From NCBI RefSeq assembly GCF_003060885.1, contig NZ_QAIG01000006.1, positions 227,178 through 273,548 of the forward strand: a DNA stretch of 46,371 nucleotides, written 5' to 3'. A program made the position numbers and the translations under genes. Each line of letters begins with the position of its first letter. Position 1 is the first letter of the stretch. Positions 27,375-36,673 of the stretch are shown one piece after another. The notes under the pieces were generated by a model. It had not been told where the DNA came from. It searched no databases and saw only the letters and a program-made list of their open reading frames with translations. The stretch comes from Pseudomonas sp. HMWF032 (lineage in GTDB: Bacteria; Pseudomonadota; Gammaproteobacteria; Pseudomonadales; Pseudomonadaceae).

Positions 27375-28583
27375 TTAACGAACCAGGGCCGCGTTCACTG
27401 CTGGCCGTGGGCGCAGCAGGTGGAAGGCACAGAACGCCGCGACGGCGAATAAAGTGTTCAGCAACACCATAGGCCAAGCCGAGCCATCCGCCAGCAAGCT
27501 AAGCAAGACGCCGCTGCAGGTGGCGCCGGCCATTTGCGCAAAGCCCATAAAGCCTGCAGCCAGACCGGCGCGGTAGGCATTGGGGATCACCGCGCCAGCC
27601 ACCGATGCCGGCAGCAACATGCCACCGCCCAGGGTGACCAACACCTGGGGTAACGACAGGCCGAGCAACGACAAACCAGACAGCAGATAAGTCGCCAAAG
27701 TGGCCAGGGCACCGGTCACCACTAGCACCGCACCTATGCCCACTATTTTCTCGGGACCCAACTGCAGAATGCGCCTCTGGGTAAACAGCGCGCCGGCGAT
27801 CAGCGCCGATACAATTGCCCCGAAGGTAATGCCGTATTGCGCCGGGCTCAGCCCGAGCAGACCGATATACACAGCCGAAGAGCCGGCAATTACCGCGAAC
27901 ATCGCGCCATAGGTGCAGGCCAGCGTCAGGGCCAGCGTGCGGAACGAGGCGGCGCGCAGCAGGTCGGCATAGTTACCAGCCAAACGGCTCAGTTGTCCGG
28001 CCTGTGGATCGAGTTGCCGATTGCTTTCACGGTACAGGCCCAGCACCGCACAAACGATGGCTATGCCGATCAGCAGTGCAAGGAAGATCGGCGCCCGCCA
28101 GCCGCCATACAGCACCAACACGCCGCCCAGCATTGGTGACAGGACGATGGCGCAAAGCATACCGATCACCGTCAGCGCCAATGCCGGCCCAGCCTGCGCC
28201 TGCCACACATCGCGGGCGATGGCCCGCGCCAGCACCAATGCTGCGCAGGCTCCAAGCCCCTGCAGCACGCGGGCGGCAATAAACTCGCCCATGCTGCTGG
28301 CCAGCAGCATCCACAAGGTGGCGAGCAGATAGACCACCAGCCCGGCGATCAGCACCGGAAGCCGGCCAATGCGATCCGACAGCGGGCCGAGCAACAACTG
28401 GCCCAAGCCAAAGGCAGCGACGAAAGTCGATAAAGCCAGCAGGCTGCTGCCGGGGCGGGCCGTCATGATCAGCTCGATAACGCCCAGGCTGGGGATGATC
28501 AGCTGAGTGGAAATCTCTCCAAGGGCGGTCAGAGCCACCAAAATCAGCAGCAGGCTGCGCGACGGCAAAGGATAGGGATGCAT
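27375..28583 (-). CDS. MFS multidrug efflux transporter (Bcr/CflA type)
   Basis: The ~402-residue protein has about 12 membrane segments. Motif A of drug/H+ antiporters is seen as GPLSDRIGRLPVLIAG, and there is an Arg-rich loop in VLQGLGACAALVLARAIARD. I start it at the ATG 28583, with AGGA about ten bases upstream; the frame extends to 28643 but enters the AT-rich control region. It probably shares a transcript with lpdA. A motif also found before the SDR gene lies upstream (28641), so the nearby TetR protein may control it. Confidence 0.88.
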   Translation of the reverse strand: MHPYPLPSRSLLLILVALTALGEISTQLIIPSLGVIELIMTARPGSSLLALSTFVAAFGLGQLLLGPLSDRIGRLPVLIAGLVVYLLATLWMLLASSMGEFIAARVLQGLGACAALVLARAIARDVWQAQAGPALALTVIGMLCAIVLSPMLGGVLVLYGGWRAPIFLALLIGIAIVCAVLGLYRESNRQLDPQAGQLSRLAGNYADLLRAASFRTLALTLACTYGAMFAVIAGSSAVYIGLLGLSPAQYGITFGAIVSALIAGALFTQRRILQLGPEKIVGIGAVLVVTGALATLATYLLSGLSLLGLSLPQVLVTLGGGMLLPASVAGAVIPNAYRAGLAAGFMGFAQMAGATCSGVLLSLLADGSAWPMVLLNTLFAVAAFCAFHLLRPRPAVNAALVR

Positions 28584-28640
28584 GGGCGTGGGTCCTGTTC
28601 TCATGGGCTGGCGTGGCTCGCCAAACAATAATATTTTGAC

Positions 28641-28652
28641 CATAATATAAAT
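28641..28652. promoter_or_regulatory. AT-rich shared motif (possible TetR site) upstream of the MFS gene
   Basis: CATAATATAAAT lies in the divergent spacer between the MFS gene and the thioesterase gene. The identical 12 bases occur at 30833 upstream of the SDR gene. The whole spacer (28620-28680) is far more AT-rich than its surroundings. Confidence 0.45.
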
Positions 28653-28703
28653 AATTAAATTACGCTTGTAATTTTAAAGCCACTATCAGACGAGGCCTGA
28701 TCC

Positions 28704-29285
28704 ATGAGCATCCCATCACGCGAAGAAAAACTGGCCGAATGGCTCGCCGCCGAACAGGCCATACGCGCCAGCCTTGGCGCACCCGGCAGCATGAGCCTGG
28801 CGCAGGTCAGCGAACTGATGCCGCAGGAATTCTTTGACGGCATCGGCCGCGGTGAACTGCCCTCCCCAGCCATCGGCCATGTGCTGGATTTTGTTCCGCT
28901 GGAATGGGCATCCGGGCGCTTCGTCTTTCAGGGCACGCCCGATGCGCGCCACTACAACCCGTTGGGCAGCGTACACGGCGGTTATGCGGCCACCCTGCTC
29001 GACTCCTGCATGGGCTGCGCCATCCACACGCAATTACAGCGCGGCCAGGGTTACACCACCACCGACCTGCGCATCAGTTACATCCGCGCCCTCAGCACCA
29101 AGGTCGGACCGATCCGCGCCGAAGGCCGCATCGTGCATATCGGCCGCACCACCGCGCTGGCCGAAGGGCGCATTTACGATGTCGACGACCGCCTGTACGC
29201 CGTCGGCTCAACCACCTGCCTGATTCTCAGTATGCCAGGGACATCGCCTACACCCGGCACTGAAACACCGGAGCGAAGCGGGTAA
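28704..29285 (+). CDS. PaaI-family hotdog thioesterase
   Basis: The 193-residue protein has a hotdog fold core with the PaaI signature NPLGSVHGGYAATLLDSCMG followed by TTDLRISYIRAL. Such enzymes hydrolyse acyl-CoA thioesters, often aromatic ones. The N-terminal ~55 residues are an extra helical part. It is divergent from the MFS gene and lies 39 bases upstream of tetR on the same strand, so the two are likely co-transcribed. Confidence 0.88.
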   Translation: MSIPSREEKLAEWLAAEQAIRASLGAPGSMSLAQVSELMPQEFFDGIGRGELPSPAIGHVLDFVPLEWASGRFVFQGTPDARHYNPLGSVHGGYAATLLDSCMGCAIHTQLQRGQGYTTTDLRISYIRALSTKVGPIRAEGRIVHIGRTTALAEGRIYDVDDRLYAVGSTTCLILSMPGTSPTPGTETPERSG

Positions 29286-29324
29286 GATTGCAGGCAACAT
29301 CTGAAACCAGCGGCCAGGTACTCC

Positions 29325-29903
29325 ATGCGATATTCCGAAGACCACAAAGCCCAGACCCACCAGCGCATCATCGAGGAAGCCGCACGCCTGTTTCGCCGCG
29401 ACGGCGTCGGTGCCACCGGCCTGCAACCGCTGATGAAAACCCTGGGCTTAACCCATGGCGGTTTCTACGCCCACTTCAAATCGAAAGATGAACTGGTGGA
29501 AACCGCCTTGCGCCACAGCGCTGACAAGCTGACGGCGGTCACCAACGAGATGGCCAACAGCGATAAACCGCTGACCCGCCTGATCAGTGGTTACCTGTCG
29601 TCCGCCCACCGCGCCAATCCGGGCGATGGCTGCCCGCTGCCGACCATGTCCGCCGAGCTGGGCCAACGCGGCGCACCCAGCCCGGTGACCGATGAGCTGA
29701 TCCGCGACCGTCTGCAAACCATCGAAGCTGGCCTTAGCGTTGAGCATGCCGATGAGCAGAGCGTGCTGATTCTTAGCGCCATGGTCGGCGCCCTGCTGCT
29801 GTCACGCAGCGTCAGCGATCCGGAACTGTCTGACCGACTGCTGAAAACCACGCGCAGCCTGCTGATCGAACAGAACACCGGCGACTCAGCGCAGAGTGTC
29901 TGA
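29325..29903 (+). CDS. TetR-family transcriptional regulator
   Basis: The 192-residue protein has an N-terminal TetR helix-turn-helix (HQRIIEEAARLFRRDGVGATGLQPLMKTLGLTHGGFYAHFKSKDEL). A helical ligand domain with the segment DGCPLPTMSAELGQRG follows, whose Cys is typical of the group that may sense electrophiles. Flanking targets are probably the MFS efflux gene and the SDR gene, which share the CATAATATAAAT motif. A bidirectional terminator follows. Confidence 0.9.
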   Translation: MRYSEDHKAQTHQRIIEEAARLFRRDGVGATGLQPLMKTLGLTHGGFYAHFKSKDELVETALRHSADKLTAVTNEMANSDKPLTRLISGYLSSAHRANPGDGCPLPTMSAELGQRGAPSPVTDELIRDRLQTIEAGLSVEHADEQSVLILSAMVGALLLSRSVSDPELSDRLLKTTRSLLIEQNTGDSAQSV

Positions 29904-29916
29904 CTGCTGAAATAGC

Positions 29917-29948
29917 AAAAGCCCTGACTGTTTGCAGCCAGGGCTTTT
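29917..29948. terminator. Bidirectional terminator between tetR and the SDR gene
   Basis: AAAAGCCCTG and CAGGGCTTTT form a 10-bp stem with A/T tracts on both sides, between convergent genes. Confidence 0.88.
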
Positions 29949-29966
29949 ATTGTTACGACCAGCGAT

Positions 29967-30761
29967 TTACTTGTAACGTACCGCCGCGCTGCTGTGCGAC
30001 AGGTTCGGCGCCAGCTTGCCGCGTGCATCGGTAAAGGCCTGCCAGTCAGCGGCATCAGGCAGCGATGGAATGGTGATCAGCTCGCCCTGATCGAAACCAG
30101 CCAGCGCTGCATCGACCATCTCGCCCACCTCCATGATCATACTCGCCGGCAGAGCCGAATCATCCATGCCGCTACGTTTCCAGATCTCGGTGCGGGTAAT
30201 GCCGGGCAATACGGCCTGAACCTGCAAGCCCTGCGCCTTTACCTCACCATTAAGGGTCTGGGTCAGGCTCAGTACATAGGCCTTGGTGGCGCTGTACACG
30301 GCATTGAACATTTCCGGAGCCAAGGCCACCACCGAAGCGATATTGATGATTGCACCACGCCCGGCAGCCGTGAAGTTGGCAGCGGCAGCGGTGGACAGGT
30401 GAGTCAGCGAAACCACGTTGAGCAGAATCATCTGATCCACGGTGTCGAGATCGGCCTCGGCCAGCTGACCGTTCATAGCCATACCGGCGTTGTTGACCAG
30501 CGTGCTGATGGCCTTGTCGGTACGCAGGCGCTGGGTAACGGCATGCAGATCAACCTTGTCAGTCAGGTCGGCCTTCAGCGTTTCGACCTTTACCCCGTAC
30601 TGCTCGGTCATGCGCGCAGACAGTGCCTGCAAGCGCGGCAGATCACGGGCAACCAGCAGCAGGTCGTAACCGCGTTGTGCCAGGCGCTCGGCGTAGGTGG
30701 CACCAATGCCTGATGAAGCGCCGGTGATCAATGCAGTGCCTTTCTCGTTATGTGTGTTCAT
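29967..30761 (-). CDS. Short-chain dehydrogenase/reductase
   Basis: The 264-residue protein starts MNTHNEKGTALITGASSGIG at 30761 behind AGGAG. It has the cofactor motif TGASSGIG, the NNAG segment LVNNAGMAMNG, the catalytic Ser region INIASVVAL and YSATK (YxxxK). It belongs to the classical NAD(P)-dependent SDRs; the substrate is unknown. It is convergent to tetR and carries a strong inverted repeat in its promoter. TetR-SDR-efflux groups of this kind often respond to aldehydes or quinones. Confidence 0.9.
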   Translation of the reverse strand: MNTHNEKGTALITGASSGIGATYAERLAQRGYDLLLVARDLPRLQALSARMTEQYGVKVETLKADLTDKVDLHAVTQRLRTDKAISTLVNNAGMAMNGQLAEADLDTVDQMILLNVVSLTHLSTAAAANFTAAGRGAIINIASVVALAPEMFNAVYSATKAYVLSLTQTLNGEVKAQGLQVQAVLPGITRTEIWKRSGMDDSALPASMIMEVGEMVDAALAGFDQGELITIPSLPDAADWQAFTDARGKLAPNLSHSSAAVRYK

Positions 30762-30832
30762 GGAGCGTCTCCTGGCTGTGCGGGGGCAGATTAGGGTGTC
30801 TGGAGGTATAGTGCGCCAATTAATATTACACA

Positions 30833-30849
30833 CATAATATAAATATTAT
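30833..30849. promoter_or_regulatory. Inverted repeat (possible TetR operator) upstream of the SDR gene
   Basis: ATAATAT-AA-ATATTAT is an inverted repeat with 7-bp perfect arms at 30834-30849. With the preceding C it includes CATAATATAAAT, identical to the sequence at 28641. It lies about 75 bases upstream of the SDR start. Confidence 0.5.
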
Positions 30850-30951
30850 ATGTTGAGCATAATAAAAACTATCGGCAGCTATGCTGCAAACGCCTGAGGC
30901 ATAAAAACATCCGGAAAGGCCCACTAAACGCCTGAGGGCAGAGCACAAAAA

Positions 30952-30979
30952 AGCGGACAATCCGCAAAGGTTGTCCGCT
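30952..30979 (-). terminator. Terminator downstream of ahpF
   Basis: AGCGGACAA and TTGTCCGCT form a 9-bp stem, with the A-run at 30947-30952 giving a T-run on the minus strand, 27 bases past the ahpF stop. Confidence 0.88.
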
Positions 30980-31006
30980 CTGGTGCGACGTAGAACGTCG
31001 AGCCTG

Positions 31007-32560
31007 TTAGCTGCGGATCAGGTGATCGAAGGCACTCAGGGAGGCCTTGGCGCCCTCGCCCACAGCGATGACGATCTGCTTGTACGGCACAGTCGTCACG
31101 TCACCGGCAGCAAACACACCCGGGATATTGGTCGCACCCTTAGCGTCGACGATGATTTCACCGAAACGCGACAACTCGACGCTGCCCTTCAGCCAGTCGG
31201 TGTTAGGCAGCAAACCGATCTGCACGAAGATGCCTTCCAGCTCGACGCTGTGCAGTTCTTCGCTGTTGCGGTCCTTATAGACCAGCGCATTGACCTTCTG
31301 CCCATCGCCTTTGACTTCGGTGGTCTGCGCGCTCTTGATCACGGTAACGTTGGGCAGACTGTAGAGCTTCTTCTGCAGCACGGCGTCGGCACGTAGAGTT
31401 TCAGCGAACTCCAGCAGGGTCACGTGGGCCACGATCCCCGCCAGGTCAATCGCTGCCTCGACGCCGGAGTTACCGCCGCCGATTACTGCAACACGCTTAC
31501 CCTTGAACAGCGGGCCATCGCAATGCGGGCAGAAGCACACGCCCTTGGCCTTGTATTCCTGCTCGCCGGGCACACCCATCTCGCGCCAGCGCGCGCCGGT
31601 CGAGAGAATCAGGGTCTTGGCCTTGAGGCTCGCGCCATTGTCGAACTTCACCTCATGCAGACCGCCCTCGCTGCTCGCAGGGAGCAAAGCGCTCGCGCGC
31701 TGCAGGTTCATGATGTCGACTTCGTATTCACGCACGTGCTCTTCCAGAGCGCGCACCAGTTTCGGCCCTTCGGTTTCCTTCACCGAGATAAAGTTCTCGA
31801 TCGACATGGTATCAAGCACCTGACCGCCGAAACGCTCAGCTGCGAGGGCGGTACGAATACCTTTACGCGCGGCATAAATGGCTGCAGCAGAACCGGCTGG
31901 GCCACCGCCGATCACCAGCACATCGAAGGCTTCCTTGGCACTCATCTTCTCGGCATCACGGTTGGCGGAGCCGGTGTCGATCTTGGCGAGGATTTCCTTT
32001 ACATCCATACGACCGGAAGCGAACACTTCACCGTTCAGGTAGATGCTTGGCACGGCCATCACCTGACGACGCTCGACTTCTTCCTGGAACAACGCACCGT
32101 CGATAGACACGTTGCGGATATTCGGGTTGAGCACCGCCATCAAGTTCAGTGCCTGAACCACGTCCGGGCAGTTCTGGCAGGACAGCGAGTAGTAGGTCTC
32201 GAACTCGAACGAACCGTCGATACTCTTGATCTGTTCGATGGTCTCGGCATCCAGCTTGGACGGGTGACCGCCCACCTGCAGCAACGCCAGTACCAGCGAA
32301 GTGAATTCATGGCCCATGGGGATACCGGCGAACGTCACGCCGATGTCCGCGCCTGGGCGGATCAGCGAGAACGACGGACGACGGGCGTCGCTGCCATCGG
32401 TCTTCAGGGTGATCTTGTCGGTCAGGCCAACGATGGTTTGTAGCAGCTCAAGCAGTTCCTGAGATTTCGCACTGTCATCGAGGGACGCGACGATCTCGAA
32501 CGGCAGGGTGACCTTTTCCAGATAGGCCTTCAACTGGGTTTGCAGGTTGGCGTCCAACAT
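31007..32560 (-). CDS. ahpF: Alkyl hydroperoxide reductase subunit F
   Basis: The 517-residue flavoprotein has an N-terminal tandem thioredoxin fold with its disulfide in [12 protein letters not shown] (Cys128/Cys131). A thioredoxin-reductase-like body follows: FAD motif [21 protein letters not shown], redox site [12 protein letters not shown] motif [18 protein letters not shown] and C-terminal [15 protein letters not shown]. It passes electrons from NADH to AhpC. It lies downstream of ahpC with a terminator between them, so its expression is probably lower or separately started. Confidence 0.97.
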   Translation of the reverse strand: MLDANLQTQLKAYLEKVTLPFEIVASLDDSAKSQELLELLQTIVGLTDKITLKTDGSDARRPSFSLIRPGADIGVTFAGIPMGHEFTSLVLALLQVGGHPSKLDAETIEQIKSIDGSFEFETYYSLSCQNCPDVVQALNLMAVLNPNIRNVSIDGALFQEEVERRQVMAVPSIYLNGEVFASGRMDVKEILAKIDTGSANRDAEKMSAKEAFDVLVIGGGPAGSAAAIYAARKGIRTALAAERFGGQVLDTMSIENFISVKETEGPKLVRALEEHVREYEVDIMNLQRASALLPASSEGGLHEVKFDNGASLKAKTLILSTGARWREMGVPGEQEYKAKGVCFCPHCDGPLFKGKRVAVIGGGNSGVEAAIDLAGIVAHVTLLEFAETLRADAVLQKKLYSLPNVTVIKSAQTTEVKGDGQKVNALVYKDRNSEELHSVELEGIFVQIGLLPNTDWLKGSVELSRFGEIIVDAKGATNIPGVFAAGDVTTVPYKQIVIAVGEGAKASLSAFDHLIRS

Positions 32561-32599
32561 GGCGAATAGTCCTCAATGACAAGAATTTTGGGCAATAAA

Positions 32600-32626
32600 A
32601 TGCCCGGACGGATCGCGCCCGGGCAT
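32600..32626 (-). terminator. Terminator between ahpC and ahpF
   Basis: ATGCCCGG and CCGGGCAT form an 8-bp stem, followed on the minus strand by TTTATT. It would end or reduce ahpC transcription before ahpF. Confidence 0.8.
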
Positions 32627-32682
32627 CGGGCACTCAAGAGGCTGGGTAGCAGCCCTAAAGCGCAGAACAGAGATCAACCGGC

Positions 32683-32715
32683 TCAGCACTGCTCGGCAAC
32701 GCGAGGCAGTGCTGA
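32683..32715 (-). other. Hairpin directly after ahpC
   Basis: TCAGCACTGC and GCAGTGCTGA form a 10-bp perfect stem eight bases beyond the ahpC stop, without a T-run. Such a stem may protect the 3' end of the abundant ahpC message. Confidence 0.5.
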
Positions 32716-32723
32716 ACAGCGAT

Positions 32724-33287
32724 TTAGATCTTGCCGACCAGGTCCAGCGAAGGAGCCAGGGTCTTCTCGCCTTCTTTCCACTTGGCTGGGCACACTTGGC
32801 CTGGGTTGGCAGCGGTGTACTGGGCCGCTTTCAGCTTGCGCAGAGTCTCGGAGACGTCGCGAGCGATTTCGTTGGAGTGGATTTCCAGCGTCTTGATCAC
32901 GCCTTCCGGGTTGATCACGAAGGTGCCACGCAGAGCCAGGCCTTCTTCCGGAATGTGCACGCCAAAAGCGTTGGTCAGCTGGTGAGTCGGGTCACCGATC
33001 AGCGGGAACTGAGCCTTGCCAACAGCCGGCGAAGTTTCGTGCCAGACCTTGTGCGAGAAGTGAGTGTCAGTAGTCACGATATAGACTTCGGCACCCGCCT
33101 TCTGGAACTCGGCATAGTTGTTGGCAGCGTCTTCAATCTCAGTCGGGCAGTTGAAGGTGAAAGCGGCCGGCATGAAGATCAGCACGGACCACTTGCCTTT
33201 CAGGCTTTGCTCGGTGACTTGGATGAACTCACCGTTGTGGAACGCATTAGCCGAGAAAGGTTGAACTTGGGTATTGATGAGGGACAT
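32724..33287 (-). CDS. ahpC: Alkyl hydroperoxide reductase subunit C (2-Cys peroxiredoxin)
   Basis: The 187-residue protein has the normal AhpC length. The peroxidatic Cys47 is in FTFNCPTEIED and the resolving Cys166 in GQVCPAKWKEG; GGTGLG/YF-like overoxidation-sensitive motifs are not obvious. It reduces H2O2, alkyl hydroperoxides and peroxynitrite and is recycled by AhpF. I saw no clear four-part OxyR site in the upstream 33288-33400, so its control is not resolved. Confidence 0.97.
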   Translation of the reverse strand: MSLINTQVQPFSANAFHNGEFIQVTEQSLKGKWSVLIFMPAAFTFNCPTEIEDAANNYAEFQKAGAEVYIVTTDTHFSHKVWHETSPAVGKAQFPLIGDPTHQLTNAFGVHIPEEGLALRGTFVINPEGVIKTLEIHSNEIARDVSETLRKLKAAQYTAANPGQVCPAKWKEGEKTLAPSLDLVGKI

Positions 33288-33403
33288 CTCTGATTCCTTC
33301 TGAGGGTTAGGAAATTTACAGGGCGCATTCTAGCCCCTTATTCGGAAAAAGCTTATTGATTGCCGCCATGATTCTGATTGAGTAAGCCAATCGATCCGAC
33401 TTC

Positions 33404-34369
33404 TCACACCAGGCTGGAATCAATGACCAACACTAACTTGCCATTAACCCGGTTACTCGCCAGCTCCGCAAAAGCCAGTTCAGCATCTTTGACGGCGAAA
33501 CTGCGTTCAAGTTGCGGCTTTAGGCGCCCTTCGGCGAACAGGGGCCAGACATACTGCTGTAAATCCTGCAGCAACTGAGCCTTGAACAACCCATCACGAT
33601 TGCGCAGGGTCGAGCCGATCAACTGCACTCGCTTACCCAGCACGAGCGCCAGATCCAACTCAGCCTTGCGCCCTCCGAGCAAACCGATATTCACCCAGCG
33701 GCCATCCTGAGCCAGCAAGTCCAGATTCAGCGCGGCGTAGCTGCCGCCCACAGGATCAAGAATCACATCGAACGGAGCAAAATCACGCAATGCTTGCAGC
33801 TGCTCCTCACCACGCAAAACGCCGCCCTGGGCGCCCAGGCTTTCGCAGTAGGTCAACCGTTCGGCAGAACCGACGCTGACCCAACAAGGGCTGCCAAAGG
33901 CTTTACACAACTGAATAGCTGCCGACCCCACACCGCTGGCACCGGCATGCAGCAGCACCTTCTGCCCGGGTTTCAACGCTGCCAGCTGGAACAGATTGAG
34001 CCAGGCCGTGGCGTACACCTCCGGCAACGCTGCCGCTTCGGCCAGCGTCATGCCTTCGGGCACCGGCAAGGCATGCCGCGCATCGATCACGACCTCTTCG
34101 GCTATACCGCCACCGCTTAACAGCGCACACACCCGGTCGCCTACTTTCCAGTCGCAACCGGCACCCACTTCGCTGACGATACCGGCGCACTCAAGCCCAA
34201 GCACCTCGCTGGCGCCAGGCGGCGGCGGATAAAGCCCAGCCCGCTGCAACAAGTCGGCACGATTCAAACCGGCAGCCGCTACACGGATGCGAATTTCCCC
34301 TACATCACAGGCCGGCGCGGGGTGTTGCGCCCATTCCACACGGCCTTCAACGCCTTGCAATGCCTTCAC
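33404..34369 (-). CDS. NAD(P)H quinone oxidoreductase (zinc-free MDR family, PIG3/QOR-like)
   Basis: The 321-residue protein has the groES-like N-domain (GEIRIRVAAAGLNRADLLQRAGLYPPPPG) and the Rossmann domain (KVLLHAGASGVGSAAIQLCKAFG). The PIG3-type end is LLQDLQQYVWPLFAEGRLKP. No Cys/His zinc ligands are present. It probably reduces quinones or enals with NADPH. I chose the GTG at 34369 because GGAGG sits four bases before it and MKALQGVEG is the usual start; the ATG at 34387 lies before that ribosome site. Confidence 0.9.
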   Translation of the reverse strand: MKALQGVEGRVEWAQHPAPACDVGEIRIRVAAAGLNRADLLQRAGLYPPPPGASEVLGLECAGIVSEVGAGCDWKVGDRVCALLSGGGIAEEVVIDARHALPVPEGMTLAEAAALPEVYATAWLNLFQLAALKPGQKVLLHAGASGVGSAAIQLCKAFGSPCWVSVGSAERLTYCESLGAQGGVLRGEEQLQALRDFAPFDVILDPVGGSYAALNLDLLAQDGRWVNIGLLGGRKAELDLALVLGKRVQLIGSTLRNRDGLFKAQLLQDLQQYVWPLFAEGRLKPQLERSFAVKDAELAFAELASNRVNGKLVLVIDSSLV

Positions 34370-34395
34370 GCTGCCTCCATAGTGCATTTGAACCG

Positions 34396-34421
34396 AGCCC
34401 GGCGCTGACCGCCGGGCTTTT
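34396..34421 (+). other. Terminator-like hairpin in the divergent spacer before prc
   Basis: AGCCCGGCG and CGCCGGGCT form a 9-bp stem followed by TTTT on the plus strand. It lies between the divergent starts of the quinone reductase gene and prc, where a terminator is not expected. It could be an attenuator in the prc leader or end an antisense transcript. Confidence 0.55.
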
Positions 34422-34497
34422 GCATTGCGCCGATGGAACCCGGCGCCCTTAAAGACGGCCTAATATGCGTTATCAACTGCCCACACGTCGAATTAGC

Positions 34498-36579
34498 ATG
34501 AAGCGATCCCTACTCAGCGTCACCCTCGCCTTTTCGTTTGCCCTGAGCGCTCTGCCGCTCGCGGCGAAAACCACCAGTGACGACTCCTGGGAATACCTGC
34601 AGCCTGACCGCGAGCAAGTCATCGCCAGCCTCAACGTCGTGGAGTTGTTGAAGCGCCATCACTACAACAAGCCACCGCTGAATGACGAGCGCTCGGAGAA
34701 GATCTATCAGGGCTACCTGAAGATGCTTGACCCCTCACGCAGCTACTTTATTGCTTCCGATATCGCCGAATTCGATCAATGGCGCACGCGCTTTGACGAC
34801 CTGCTGAAAAATGGCGACCTGCAACCGGGCTTTGCCATCTACAAACGCCACCTGGAGCGTTTACAGAACCGCCTGCAGTTCACCCTGACCATGCTTGAAA
34901 AAGGCATCGACACGATTGATCTCGACCGCGACGAAAGCCTGCTGATCGACCGCGAGAACGCGCCCTGGGTCAAGGACATCGCCGAACTGGACGACCTCTG
35001 GCGCAAGCGCGTTAAAGACGAAGTGCTGCGCCTGAAAATCGCCGGCAAAGAGCCCAAGTCGATTCAGGAACTGCTGACCAAGCGCTACAAGAACCAGCTC
35101 GCACGGCTCAAGCAGACCCGCGGTGAAGACGTGTTCCAGGCCTATATCAATGCCTTTGCCATGTCCTACGACCCCCACACCACCTACCTGTCGCCGGACA
35201 ACGCGGAAAACTTCGACATCAATATGAGCCTGTCGCTCGAAGGTATTGGTGCCGTACTGCAAAGTGACAACGAACACGTCAAAGTCGTACGCCTGGTGCC
35301 AGCTGGCCCGGCAGAAAAGAGCAAACAAATCGCTCCCGCTGACAAGATCATTGGCGTGGCTCAAGGCAGCAAAGACATGGTCGACGTGATCGGCTGGCGT
35401 CTGGATGAAGTGGTCAAACTGATTCGTGGCCCGAAAGGCTCTACCGTGCGCCTGGAAGTGATTCCAGCGAGCAATGCGCCCAACGATCAAACCAGCAAAG
35501 TGGTCTCCATCACCCGTGAGGCAGTCAAGCTGGAAGAACAGGCGGCGAAAAAGTCCATTCTCAACCTCAAGCACGAGAACCGCGACTACAAGCTCGGCGT
35601 GATCGAGATTCCAGCCTTCTACCTGGATTTCAAAGCCTTCCGTGCCGGCGATCCGAACTACAAGAGCACCACCCGTGACGTCAAACGCCTGCTCACCGAG
35701 CTGGAAAAGGAAAAAGTCGACGGTGTGGTGATTGACCTGCGCAACAACGGCGGCGGTTCATTACAGGAAGCCACCGAACTGACCGGCCTGTTTATCGACC
35801 AAGGCCCCACCGTGCTGGTGCGTAACAGCGATGGCCGCGTCGATGTACTGGCCGACGAAAATACCGGCATCTACTACAAAGGCCCGCTGGCCGTGCTGGT
35901 CAATCGGCTGTCGGCCTCGGCTTCGGAAATTTTCGCCGGCGCCATGCAGGACTATCACCGTGCGCTGATTCTCGGCGGCCAGACCTTTGGTAAAGGCACC
36001 GTACAAACCATCCAGCCACTCAACCATGGCGAGCTGAAGCTGACCCTGGCCAAGTTCTACCGCGTCTCCGGCCAAAGCACACAGCATCAGGGCGTGATTC
36101 CTGATATTCAGTACCCAGATGTAATGGATACCAAAGACATCGGCGAAAGTGCCCTGCCTGAGGCTCTGCCATGGGACAGCATCAAGCCTGCCATCAAGCC
36201 AGAACTGGATCCGATCAAACCGTTTCTGGCCGAACTGCAAAACCGCTTTGAAAGCCGTACGGCTCATAACGCTGATTTCACCTTCGCCCGTGAACGCCTG
36301 CAACTGGCGCAGAAGTTGATGGAAGAAAAAACCGTCAGCCTCAATGAAACCAAGCGCCGCGCACAGCAGGCCGATATCGAAGCCCAGCAACTGGCCATCG
36401 AGAACAGCCGCCGCCAGGCCAAAGGTGAAGCACTGCTGAACAAACTCAAGGAGGAAGACGAGGATGCTCTGCCGGTGGAAGATGAAAAAACCAAACCGGA
36501 AGATGATGCCTACCTCGCCGAAAGCGGGCGCATCCTGCTCGACTACCTGGGCCTGAACACGCGCCTGGCCAAACAGTAA
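34498..36579 (+). CDS. prc: Tail-specific (C-terminal processing) protease
   Basis: The ~693-residue periplasmic S41 protease starts at the ATG 34498, which puts a signal peptide (MKRSLLSVTLAFSFALSALP...AA) at the N-terminus. An upstream ATG at 34465 is possible and neither has a strong ribosome site. After the N-terminal Prc domain come a PDZ domain (LSLEGIGAVLQSDNEHVKVVRL) and the catalytic Ser/Lys dyad in SASASEIFAGAMQDYH and GGQTFGKGTVQ, 25 residues apart as in E. coli Prc. The C-terminal helical region is Lys/Glu rich. It degrades proteins with non-polar C-termini; in P. aeruginosa the homologue AlgO (PA3257) affects alginate control. Confidence 0.96.
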   Translation: MKRSLLSVTLAFSFALSALPLAAKTTSDDSWEYLQPDREQVIASLNVVELLKRHHYNKPPLNDERSEKIYQGYLKMLDPSRSYFIASDIAEFDQWRTRFDDLLKNGDLQPGFAIYKRHLERLQNRLQFTLTMLEKGIDTIDLDRDESLLIDRENAPWVKDIAELDDLWRKRVKDEVLRLKIAGKEPKSIQELLTKRYKNQLARLKQTRGEDVFQAYINAFAMSYDPHTTYLSPDNAENFDINMSLSLEGIGAVLQSDNEHVKVVRLVPAGPAEKSKQIAPADKIIGVAQGSKDMVDVIGWRLDEVVKLIRGPKGSTVRLEVIPASNAPNDQTSKVVSITREAVKLEEQAAKKSILNLKHENRDYKLGVIEIPAFYLDFKAFRAGDPNYKSTTRDVKRLLTELEKEKVDGVVIDLRNNGGGSLQEATELTGLFIDQGPTVLVRNSDGRVDVLADENTGIYYKGPLAVLVNRLSASASEIFAGAMQDYHRALILGGQTFGKGTVQTIQPLNHGELKLTLAKFYRVSGQSTQHQGVIPDIQYPDVMDTKDIGESALPEALPWDSIKPAIKPELDPIKPFLAELQNRFESRTAHNADFTFARERLQLAQKLMEEKTVSLNETKRRAQQADIEAQQLAIENSRRQAKGEALLNKLKEEDEDALPVEDEKTKPEDDAYLAESGRILLDYLGLNTRLAKQ

Positions 36580-36621
36580 ACAGCGAGCGTCATCAAAGGG
36601 TCATCAAACTGTCGTGAAATG

Positions 36622-36654
36622 CGGGGACTGGTCATCAACCAGTCCCCGTTTTTT
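36622..36654 (+). terminator. Strong terminator after prc
   Basis: CGGGGACTGG and CCAGTCCCCG form a 10-bp perfect stem with a 7-base loop, followed by six T. It lies 42 bases past the prc stop and 20 bases before the next start. Confidence 0.95.
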
Positions 36655-36673
36655 ATGCCTATCGAGATCCAAC

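Noticed and set aside
31424..32443. 339-codon plus-strand frame opposite ahpF
   Set aside because: It is a shadow frame rich in His/Gln/Arg, whereas AhpF motifs are complete on the minus strand.
33288..33403. OxyR site in front of ahpC
   Set aside because: I could not find the four spaced ATAG/CTAT-like half-sites, so no site is claimed.
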